Below, one piece after another: positions 42,538 through 54,500 of a stretch of 64,000 nt of DNA. The position numbers were made by a program, and so were the translations under genes. Numbering within the stretch: the first letter of the stretch is position 1; every line of letters starts with the position of its first letter. The DNA is from Durusdinium trenchii (taxonomy: Eukaryota > Sar > Dinophyceae > Suessiales > Symbiodiniaceae), in contig CAXAMN010014002.1 in NCBI GenBank assembly GCA_963970005.1, positions 256,960-320,959 on the forward strand, given 5' to 3'. The notes beneath the pieces were generated by a model. That model was not told the DNA's origin. It ran no database searches and saw only the letters and a list, made by a program, of their open reading frames with translations.

Positions 42538-45500
42538 GCGCCGCACGCGTCGCGACGCGTCGCCGGCCGCATTCGGTCGAGCTGTGGCGAGCGGGTCCAG
42601 CACCAAAGAAGGGGGTGAACGCTCGTGAGGCGGTGAGGCGTGAGGCCTGGTTTTGTTCGGAAACCCCCAAGAAATCCCATCCCAAGGAAATCGAGTTGTT
42701 TTTAGTGTGTGGGAGCTGTGATCGAGGTGCAAGACTTGATTGCTCTCTTGTAATCAACATTGCGTGTGAAGACTGCATTCATGCAAAAGGTAATCTCCAG
42801 GGTTTGGCGGAGATCAGGTGATGTTTGGTCCTTTCCCAACACCGGGTAGATGCCGATGTCCTGGGGAAGATGTCCTGGGAGCCGCAGTCATCCAAGTCAT
42901 CATGGATCCATTAGGCGGGATGAGGCGAGATCAGGCGATGTCTATAGGTTTTTGTCAGGTGAAGAAGAAACCTGACCAGTGGCGTATCAGGTTCGACATA
43001 TTGCAGTGGCTTCAGAGTAGATGGTGCAAACCCAAAGATGTCGGTGCAAACCCAAAGATGTCTTTTTATATGGGGGTCAACCACCAAACTTGGGGATTGT
43101 ATGGGGTTGTGCCCTCTTCTCTGAAACCACTGTAGACAAAGTACCGTTTTTTTTGAACCATCCAAACCCCAAAGCACAAACAACACAGCCCCTGTAAATC
43201 TGACACCATTCTTTCACAATTGTTTCTTGCTGGTCCCCCACTCCTTTTTTTTCTCAAACATCTCAAATCACCTTCCTCAACGGCTTTCAAGAAAGCCCAC
43301 TGACTGGTGCTCTCTCGGTGCCCTTCTCCCTCTCCCCCGCTCCCCGGCGCCACCCGGCACCACAGAAGCTACAAGGTCACGAGGTGAGCGCCTCGGTGTC
43401 GCAGCTCTTTGCGCACTTCGCCGAAGACCTGGAGCGTAGCACGTCTCAGGACGGGTTGCGGTTCGTAGTGGTGCCGTTCGTTGAAGAGGTAGCGGTTTCG
43501 TTTGGATGGGTGCCTTTTAAAGGTTGCCCCCGGTGGGTGAAGGGTGGGGTGCCCCCCCACTTTTTCAAAATCGGTGGGGGGCTAGGAAGATGGGCACCAG
43601 AGGTTGGCTTCAAGAGTGGGTCACTTGCAAGTGTTCTTCTCGGGAAGGGGGAAGGATAGAATCCGGTGAACCCATTGTGTCTTTGAATTCCAGAAAAACA
43701 CCTGAGATGGATTCTCAGAATATCCCATCAACATATCACCTAGTATAAGGTATCAGCTAGGATGGAGTTATGTACCGTCTCAATCTATCTGCTTTGTTTT
43801 GTAACGGACGTGGTGCAGGGTTCGTTCCGGAAATTCCTTCAACACTAATTATTAGATCTATGAGATTCTATGAGTATACTTGGTTTGGGGCCAGATTTCA
43901 CCCAAGTTATATATATATACATGCTAGATACTAGTGGCACTGAGCATTGCTGTTCAGAAGCCGGCGGTACTAGTTGCACGGTTGATGTGTTACACACGTG
44001 TTTGTGAGGCAAAATTGATTTCGGCGGCTGGGAATCTCGCTGATCTCGGTTGAACAGTTGAACACTGGGGAGGGTGATGAACCATTCCATGGAAAAGTGA
44101 CAGACAGAGGTCATTTGAAAATGCCGTGATTGGGGCGACATGGACTGGCGGTCTGAAAGCCGAGTCATAGTGAGAAGGAAACTTTAAATACTCCGTGCAT
44201 GGAATCGTTACAATGTTACATATGTTCATTCAAAAAAATGACCCGGTTTGTGAGTCTTCCAGCCCCATGTATGGTTCCGGCATCATCATTCACTGTTGCT
44301 AGCTTCAGAGTCCACTCCGTTGCACTCGGGACTCGTCTCCCAATGGTGACAGGATCAGCGGATCGAGAGTGCGCTGCCGAGGCAACTGGTGCCTTAGCGT
44401 GAATGTGTTTTGTGTCATTTCAGCAACTTTGTCAAGATCCTCCACACGTTTTTTTGTGCTTATGAAATGAAGAGTTGTTTCCCTCATAAACTGGCCAAAA
44501 GCCATGACATGTTACAAAAAACAATAGGTGTTCCCAATATGGGGTGCATATGGGTACAGAATTCAAGAGTTCTGCAAGAAGAGACCAGCCATTATATAAA
44601 TAAGACAGGGGGGTTCTAAAAGGGAGAAAACCAGTCCTTCCAGATCAGAGCCAAACTCATGTTATAAAAATCCGTGGTTATCCACATTCTGGCAGCAAAA
44701 AAGCAATGTGCAGTATTAAAACATGTTGTTAAACAAGTCGGTGTCCACGCTAAACACAGAAAACATCCCTATTCATTTCATAGCAACAATATAACATGAA
44801 CAATGCTACCTCAAAGGCACTAGTCAGGATGATGCGTGCAGTATTCCCCCACCAAATCTTGGGACTGAAGTGTTTGCAACGACCGCTTGTAAAAAACAGA
44901 AGTTGGAACTCATAAATTTGTCAATTGAAATAGTGAAGCAGTGAGAAATGCCTGGACCGTGCAAAAGCACTGACCCAATGCCTGGACCGTGCGGTCGATA
45001 GCAGTTTCCTGGCCAGATCTGCATTTCAGCCCATCCACTGGAGGTTGCATCTCCCTACTGATGTATGGAAGGAAACCCGAAGATCAACCAACAACCAAGT
45101 TGAGATGAACTTCCCAGGGAATTCCCAATGGTTCACTCGGACTTAGCCCAGTCCCAGTCACCATCTGGCCCAATTCTCATCCCTGGCCTGGTTGCCATGT
45201 TCCCACACCGCGTTTGGGATGCCCGTTTCGACCGGTGCGTTTTCGCGTTTTCGGTCCCCCCCCTCCCGTTGTGCTGCTCAGCTGCCGTATTGGACAGACC
45301 TAATTGACCACGTCGATCGAAAACAACGAGCGGACGAGGAGTCGACCTTCAACGGAGACGAGTCGAGAACGGTCACCACGGGAGATCCGTTCGATGAGCG
45401 TTTTTCGCACAACAGGAACAACAGAACCAACAAGACGAGGCCTATCAGCTTCTTTGCGGTCTTCTTTTGCTCTCCTGAAAGCCCGGCTTTCAGGATCCCT

Positions 45501-48500
45501 ACTTGGCTGGTCGACCGGTGCGTTTTTGCTCTTCCATCTCCAAGGCCTATTTGTTCTCCTTAGCGTCCGACTGCCCTGTTTAGTCCCAGATCTGGGGAGG
45601 ACGTAATTTTGGGGACATCACACAGTGGGAAATGGCATAAGTTAAGCATCAGGATGCATATATTTGCACATTGTTTTTTCTCCTAGAGTGTTCTGACAGG
45701 TAACTGGGATGTGCCTTTTTTTCGTGGAGACACTACTCTACACATTCAGTCTGATGTGGCCACGCATGATTGTTTGGTTGGTTCGTGATACATGGTTTGT
45801 TTTTGCAGTGATTCTCAGAATCGCCGCGTGTCAGGATTGTGTCCACCCTGTCCATTTGTCGGCTACCGAATCGAGTACTGAATCGGAACCTACGATCAAC
45901 GCGCGAAGACAAGAACAGCTGTTTGTACTCCAAATGGTCTTGGGATTTGCGTAAGGAGTTACGCTCTGAGCAGCACATGTTTTTTGGGCATGTTTTAGCT
46001 ACAGGCACAGTTGTTTTGCAAGACCATTTTTTCTCAGAGGTGTTTTTCGCTTTGCTAAAATATATCCGTTAGATCATTGCTTGGTCATGCAAAAAAACAT
46101 CAACGTCGGATCCCAACACCTGAATCCCTGCTCCCTGATGTCTCGCCAGGAGACGAGTGATCGGGAGTCATGTGTCAGTCCCATAGAGTGGGACTGGGAA
46201 TGTTCTACAATACCCAGACACGACCCATAGGACTCATAGGACTGCAGTATATTTATACCGATCAATTGGGGTGGTTTGAGGGGTCATTGTATACGTATAT
46301 GACAGACATGGAGTGTCTGGGATATATGTTGTCTTGTGTCTAACATCATGTTGAATTTATATTTCAACCGGTCACATGAATAGGTTGCGCAATGCAGGTC
46401 TGGCGGGTCATGAATCAAGAGTCGACTTAGTCTAACCTAACTACATGGTGTTCAGCGTCGCTTGATCCCTCTCCATCCCATGAGAACGCCACAACCCCAG
46501 CGGAGGAGGTCGATCACTGGCCTCTTCTGTCACTGGCTGGTCGGCGAGGCCGATCCGTCGCGCTCGGACCAGGCAAGACGGTCTACGGCGAGGTGGCCTT
46601 GCAGAGTGGTCAGGTGCGTCCGGTCGAGACGTCGACGGTGGATGCGGGACCGGTCTGGTGCGGAGGCGGGTCCCACCGGTCGAAGTTGGATCACCGGATC
46701 ACCGGTCTCGGATGACCGGTCTCGGATTGGGGGGATTGGGGGGGCACCCCAGGAAGTGAAAATATGAAGAGATGGACAGATGACTGTATTTGTTTCAAGA
46801 GAAACTGAGGAAGTCATGTCAGAGTCAGAGTTTATAAGACCAAAGACCAAAGACCTTGAAATCAAGGTTCCATTCGTAAGCGAAAACGATCAACTCGAAC
46901 CGCCTCCATTGGTAAATTATTTCGGCAAGAGATCCAAAACAGTGTGTGTGTGTGTGTGTCAAGCCCTGTCTCGAAGGGTTTTTTGCAATCAAGTGGTGCC
47001 GCAGGGGGGCAAGGCCTCCAGCGACGAACCTTGTCCAACGAAGCTAAGTCGCTGGAGGGGAAGCACTGAGAGACGTCTCGGTGTGTACCTGCTGAGTTCT
47101 TCACAAGCTGTCACCCTACTTCTCCACGGTTTGTTTCATGGTTCTTCATGTTTCCACCCCCAAACCTCGGTTTTGCAGCTGAGTTGCGCCGTTCGTTCAC
47201 CACCGCTGAGCACTGCAGTCAAGCGAAACAGCCTTTGTTCAAACACCTACAGTTTCTTGGACCTTTCACCGTACCGTTCCACCGCCATTCTTCTCATCGT
47301 GGAAATTGAGTTAACTGAAAACCAATGTCGAAGTGTGAGCCGCTCAGCCGTCCCACATGGGTGCTGGGTGTGATCCTCCGCAAGGAGGCGCTGTTTACAT
47401 ACCGGAAATTGAGCCACTGAATCATCTTCCTTTCATTGACTTTTCCTCATCGATCTTTCTCTACCCTGAATTCACTGCTCATACAGCCGTCGGGCTCTAA
47501 AACGAATTTGCCAGCCGCCGGGCTTAAAAACGGCTTTTTCCCCCCCACTTGAGGCAGGTCTCCCGACCCCCGCCCCACTGCATTCTACTCCCTACCCAAT
47601 TAGGGTAACATAGGGAAATGGTACTCGACACACTTGTGTGTCGGNNNNNNNNNNNNNNNNNNNNNNNNNNNNNNNNNNNNNNNNNNNNNNNNNNNNNNNN
47701 NNNNNNNNNNNNNNNNNNNNNNNNNNNNNNNNNNNNNNNNNNNNCCCCCCCCCCACTGCGTTCTACTCCCTACCTAATTAGGGTAACAGAGGGAAATGGT
47801 ACTCGACACACTTGTGTGTCGGTGCCTTTCCCTCTGTTGTCCCTTTTCTAGTCTACTCTACCCGGGCGGTTTAAGACTAAAGTCCCGCTCCCTAACTATT
47901 GCACTGTAATTCGTCTCGGCTAAGTAGTCAGTAATCCTAGAGTGCTAGGTATTCAAACACACACACACATGGACATACACCCCCTCCCTGCCCCCCTTTT
48001 CTTTCTTGCGCTTTCCGTCGTTTGTTGGGCTTTCTCTCAGGCTTTTTAGGTGGCTCTTGAGGCTCGTTTCCCTACCCCAGTCAAGGGCTAAGTATTCACT
48101 TTTCTTTTTTCTACACCTATCTTTCTCTCTTGCCCTCTTAGCGCTGCTCTTTCTGTCTTTCTTTCTTTCGTTTCAAAGGCTTTTTAGGTATCTATTCAGG
48201 TTTCTCACACGAGCGCCGCCAAGCGGCACCGTGTGTGTGTCAAGCCCTGTCTCGAAGGGTTTTTTGCAATCAAGTGGTGCCGCAGGGGGGGCAAGGCCTC
48301 CAGCGACGAACCTTGTCCAACGAAGCTAAGTCGCTGGAGGGGAAGCACTGAGAGACGTCTCGGTGTGTACCTGCTGAGTTCTTCACAAGCTGTCACCCTA
48401 CTTCTCCACGGTTTGTTTCATGGTTCTTCATGTTTCCACCGCCAAACCTCGGTTTTGCAGCTGAGTTGCGCCGTTCGTTCACCACCGCTGAGCACTGCAG

Positions 48501-51500
48501 TCAAGCGAAACAGCCTTTGTTCAAACACCTACAGTTTCTTGGACCTTTCACCGTACCGTTCCACCGCCATTCTTCTCATCGTGGAAATTGAGTTAACTGA
48601 AAACCAATGTCGAAGTGTGTGTGAGGTCTAGAGGTGTAACAGCAGAAAGTCTAGAGATCTAGACGCATTTTCGGTCCAGAGAGGTGATGGTGGTGATGAA
48701 GGTGGAGATCGTGGTGGTGGTGGCGGCGGTGGTGCGTGAGTGAGTGAGTGAGTGAGTGAGTGAGTGAGTGAGTGAGTGAGTGGGTGAGTGAGTGAGTGAG
48801 TGAGTGGGTGGGTGAGTGAGTGCGTGAGTGAGTGAGTGAGTGAGTGGGTGAGTGAGTGAGTGAGTGGGTGGGTGAGTGAGTGCGTGAGTGAGTGAGTGAG
48901 TGAGTGTGACTGTGAGTGTGACTGTGAGTGTGAGTGAGAGAGTGAGTGAGTGAGAGAGTGAGTGAGTGAGTGAGTGAGTGTGAGTGGGAGTGTGAGTGAG
49001 AGTGTGAGTGAGAGAGTGAGTGAGTGAGAGAGTGAGTGAGTGAGTGAGTGAGTGGGACTGTGAGTGTGAGTGAGAGAGTGAGTGAGTGAGTGAGTGAGTG
49101 AGTGGGAGTGTGAGTGTGAGTGAGTGAGTGAGTGAGTGAGTGAGTGTGACTGTGAGTGTGAGTGTGAGTGTGAGTGAGAGAGTGAGACTGAGAGAGTGAG
49201 TGTGAGAGTGAATGTGCGTGTGAGAGTGAATGTGCGTGTGAGAGTGAGAGACACAATTGCTAGACTTGACTTGCCGTGCACGCCTTGCAATCATCTTAGT
49301 GGTTCCCATTATTTTTTTGGCAGACGAAGTCGCGCTGAAGGAAGTCTTTAACTTCCGGGGTGCGAGCGGCGTATTGCTTTGCCCTTTATGTTTGAACATT
49401 GTCAGCGAAGGTTCCAGCTTGCACCTGTATGGAGACCATTCATTGGTGCCAAGTACAAGTTGTGACAAAAGATCTTGGATTCGTGCTGGGGATCAGACCA
49501 TTTTGGCCAAGATTCGCCGTTTGCACGCATCGAGTGGTGCAGTCTCTAAGGCTGCTTTCGAAGACTTAGAAAAGAAACTTGGCTGGTCGTACAATCCTGA
49601 AGGGATTCTGGGCGATGGCTCAACCAGCCCTGTGTATGGAATCAAAGTGAATGGCATGCTTCAGTTTGATTACATGCACACCCTGCTTGTCCATTGGCAT
49701 GTGCCTGGGTTGCCCCACTGATCCGAAGATCACGCGTCCCATTGTCGCAAGGCTGGTGCTGCAATTCATCTAATAATCTGTGTCGGTGAACTGCATGTCG
49801 GTGTGCGGGCAACTGTCTGCAGCTACGACTCAGTCTTGCTTGAACTTTTCGAACTTGTACCATTGCCACATTCAGATAACTTTGGCCACCTCATCACACG
49901 CTGCATGGGGCGCCCAATGACAGCTGACGAGGATTCCATGTGAGTTCCTGAGCTTGCCAATCCATCATCTCATGTCACCTGTCATTCTTGGCTGCAGGAG
50001 GAGCACGCCATTCCCCATCTTGAGGCGCTTTTGCCTGATATGACGTGTGTCAGCCGGCGGCAGGAGCTTAGTTCAATGGAATGCACTAGCCTTTGACATA
50101 TAGCTCACAAGTGATACGTGGGTTTCGCATCGACAGACCATGAAGGAGACTGATGATTCTGCTCGAGCTCAAGCGTCGCCAAAGTCCGTGCTGGTGATGA
50201 CAGTCTGTTTGCACAGGTGAGGATGATCTCACCACTGCAAATGGACTATGCCTTCGTTCTGGCGGCCTACAAGGACATCAATGACTCAGACAAGTTGGAA
50301 CAATGGAAGCGGCTTCCGAGCTCATCCCAGCTCGAGGCTCTATTTAATTTTGGCAACTGAATTTATGTTCTGTCTAAAATTTGAACTAACCTGCATGGTG
50401 TGTGAGTATGAGTGCCCGATTCAGGGTCACATGGTGCCATGGACTCATGTGGTCATTGAGCTCGTTGTTCACAGCCGAGCTCCAGGTATTTACCGAGATT
50501 GGGTTGACTAGTTTGATGCATGGCTTAATGCTCATGCCAGATGGGGGCCCTTTTCGTGTGGTTGATGATTGATGTCTGACATGTGTCAGATGACATGTCT
50601 AAGAGGACGTGGCAAGCCTGCTTTGAGAAGTGACCCCAATGTCCGAAAATGCACACGGCACCACAACTATAGAGAGCGCGGTCACGACAAGCACCCATCG
50701 CGGCCCACCAGAATTTGCGAGCCTGCGCAGTCGAAATGCGCTTCGAGGACTTTGGGAGGCATGAATGTACTGTATATAGCAGCGAATTAGCCGCACACTC
50801 CCGCGCAACACTTTGAAGTATCCCAATGATGCGTAAGGTGTTTGATGATGTTTGATGGGCGCCTATGGCTGTGTTTTCCAACGCAAAATTATAATTGAAC
50901 AAACTAACCAGACACCTTCAACCTACCTGGCTGAGTGAGTGAAACGGGCTCCGGGTGCTTCAGGTGCCTCCGGTGCCATGACCCAATGTGCAAAGGTCAA
51001 AGACCGACAAGACCGACGCGTCGCGTCTTCGGTTTTTGTTCTTTCGTCTCCGGCCAACAAACGGACTGTCCTCCATTGGCCTGGACCGTTGAGGACGCGC
51101 TTGAGACCGCTGAGTCGTGTGACTGTTCGTCGTCTCCAGTGAATCACGGGACCGCGGTGAATAACGGGACAGCGGTGAATCACAGCAACTTTCAGCGATA
51201 ACTCTAACCCTTGGCTGATCCAGTGTTGTTTCTATTTTCCGGGAAGATCCCCTAACCCCGGGACATTTGTTGTATGTATTTTCCAGGTTCCTTCGGCCAA
51301 TCCAATTTGGGCAAAACCTATATATTTGGTGCATTCTGGTGTAGGTGGTGGGATGTTTTCTATCCCAAACAAAACGTTCCATCGGACTGGAGTAGTCTGA
51401 TGTAGGTACAGTAACTATTCCACAAATGGATGGTTTCGGTATGTGAGATGGTCGAGTCGTAAATGCGCACTGTAAAGACCGAGATGGTTGAGGCGATACA

Positions 51501-54500
51501 GGACTATCAGACCCCCCTAGATTGATAAATCCAACCTGATGTGTCAAACAAGCGCCCAGAAAAATAGAACGTACCAAAGGCATAAGGTTTCGACCCAACA
51601 ATTAACAAAACAAACGCATCAACACGGGCTGAAAACCTGTGCCGCGCTGTCATCAGTGACTGTGTAGCCATCAAAACTGGCTTATTTGTTCACCTGTGAC
51701 ATGTATTTCCACCAAAAGCAAGGGAAGTGACCAGCATGCATATATAGATGTACACCAACCTGCTCCCGCGGGGGTTGACGTGCAAAGCCCAAACCAGCCA
51801 ACTGGTAGTAGAGAAAGAAAAGCATGCAGCACATGCACCTGAACCGCAGGTACCACAGCTACTTTGGCCATGATCGATGCTCAGGCCAGCTGGAAAAAAA
51901 TAAACAAATACAAGGTGAAGCTTGGGGTACGGACCCCCCAGGGAGTGGAATAGGAATACATGAAGCGTTCCGAAGAAGTGTCCATGTCAGTCAGCTTACA
52001 CCATGATCATGAGGGCTGGGGTGTGCGCTTGGACAAGCTGGGGAATCAAAAGAGTCAACATCATTGAAACCGCACATGTCCAACTGTGACTGGAGCAGAC
52101 CATCCACGCGACTGGAATAGATGCCACCCCAGGGTCTAGACCCTGGGTCAATACAACCGCCCCACTCATTTGTAACTCGGTAACTATGCCATGCAAAGTC
52201 CAGTGACGTGGAGTGTTTGGGTGTTGTTTGATGATCATCAAATCCCCGAATCGGCATTTGATGATGTTTGATGGAGTGTTTGTCGAAGGGTCGCCGGACT
52301 CGTGCGGCGGCGCGAAGGATGTTTATAGGTCCTATAGGTTTGTCTAGGGTTTGTCCCCAAGCAATCCTCATCAATTGTCACTACTTTATATATATATATA
52401 TACTGTATACTACTTTAGAGAAAGGCCTTTACTTACCATTATCATACTGTTACTGGTAGTAATCAGGATATACCCAATCTATAGGTGCATAGCAATTCTG
52501 GTGTTCAGATACACCAGTGTTCAGACACAAGGACCCGGTTGATGGAGAAGGTCCTGCATCAACTGGAGTCCTTGTTGAAAGGACTTTTTTGCATGGACCC
52601 ACTATACATTTCTCTTACTGATATCCTGGGTGGTGCTGGAAGATTGGAAGCAACACTTAATAAAGCTCTCAACTTCTCAACGTCGATTCCGACAGTTCCT
52701 TCACACCGGTTCGCCCCAGGCTGGGACCGTGGTGTGCGCCTACGTGGGAGATTCCCGGATGATCATTTGCAACGACCAGCAGGTGCTGAGACGAGACTCG
52801 CGGGGCCCGGAGACTCCGGAATTGGGATGCATGCGCAGAGATCCCAGATGGTTTGAGGGGGTGCCACAGGAGGGTGGGAATGAAGATGTTTGTTTTTGCG
52901 AAGTGGGGGTCAAAGAATTCCACGGGCTGTTCAACCGGTAGCACCACTCCTGGAAACCTGCTCATGCTGGGAGTGCCAAGAGAAGCTGCTTTTTGACCCC
53001 TCAAACAGCTTCCAGTGCTATCTAGTGTTTTTTTTTGCTTGAGTGATTTGGTTTCGCCCCTTATGAACCGAGCCAGATCATCAAGCCGTTGTCGTCCTTA
53101 GATGTACCCGGCCCGTGTGCTTATAATGGCTTGTAAGTTACTGTAAGTTAGACGATATTATAAGGGATTTATTGCAACTATTTATAAATAGAAACAAACT
53201 ACTCAAAGGGCTGCACCCTTAAGATGAAATCTCAGGACAGGCAAGTGGTCAGAGGTGATGGATGAAACAAGTCTGACAGTCGAACTGGATGATACAGGGC
53301 ATGACAGGAGACGGCTAGAGCATCAGCCTGTTGCAGCAGCCTCCAGCAGAGTATCGACGAGTACAGCCTCCTGCCTGTGGGTGAAAACCACCAGGAGACC
53401 GGGCACGACCGACCCACGGCACGACCGACCCACGGCACGTTCCACACACGAACCTGCGGACGGTCTCGGTCGGCCTCCAGTCGTACCTTCGTTTCGGTGG
53501 GGTCCAGTCATACCGAACCTGAGGAGGTACGACTGGAAGGTGCAGGGTTTATAACATATCTTCATGGCTTCACAGCAATATCGAAGTCCCGTGAAATCAG
53601 TGGAACCGCAATGGCCCCAAAAAAAACGTAACAGAGCAGTGTACAGACGAGTGCCTGGTGCTAGGATGTAACAAGGCACACTTACTTACAGGTCGGCAAG
53701 GTATGCAGGGAGTTTTGTCGGCATGTCAGAATGCAGCACCACATGACCGACATGACCAAGGGTGCAGAGCCGCACTGAAGGTTGAGGAAACGCTAACAGG
53801 ACTTTCCACTTAGTATTGAGCCCTTAGTTGACCCCTATCCTGGACATGTTTAGTCCAGCACATGGAAGGCATGGCCAGAGCTTGGCATTTTGCGGTGGCA
53901 TTTTCCCTGTCAGGTGCTCCCCAGACCTGGCAAAGCACCCATGAGAAGAACCAGCTTTTCATATTATCCTATTCTTCTTGAAGGCCACTCATCAAGTGTG
54001 TGCTGCTCGGTAAAACCCTTCATATGGAGTGATCTACCTTGAAGCAACTAAAACCTGGCAAATCTGAGCATCGTTTTTAACAAAAATATATCACCATATA
54101 GCAGCTTTGTTGCTTCCACACGTGGGATACGGAGCCCAGATCACACGGAGCCCAGGTCCACTTCCGACCCGACCCTTGAGACCGGTGCGCGGAAGCGATC
54201 GCGACCTCAATGGCCAGGTGCTCTTTGCGACCAACGACCACGATGTGGATGACGAGGCTGAGCGTTTGGGGCACCCAGCTGGCGCACGTAGCCCGGCCTA
54301 GTAAGGCGCAGAGCCAAACTAGCCGGCTACTAGCAGACCCCCTCGGGACAACGGATTTTTTGATATGGATGTATGATGAAATCATGGGGATAAAGGATGT
54401 AACTTCCAGTGGCTGAAGCACTTTATTTCTCCAGGACTTCTAGTAGAGTTTGGATGAGTTTGGTCATTGCCGTGGACTTAGTTTCCAGATGGCTCCAGCC

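Noticed and set aside
42538-42640. In-frame extension of the PP2C DGHG exon into an Arg-rich tail
   Set aside because: The GC donor at 42538 gives an exact PP2C join to 43376; the extension has no PP2C similarity.
48628-49468. Minus-strand ORFs of 201-269 codons (SLTH repeats)
   Set aside because: Produced entirely by the TGAG microsatellite; no non-repetitive coding sequence of their own.
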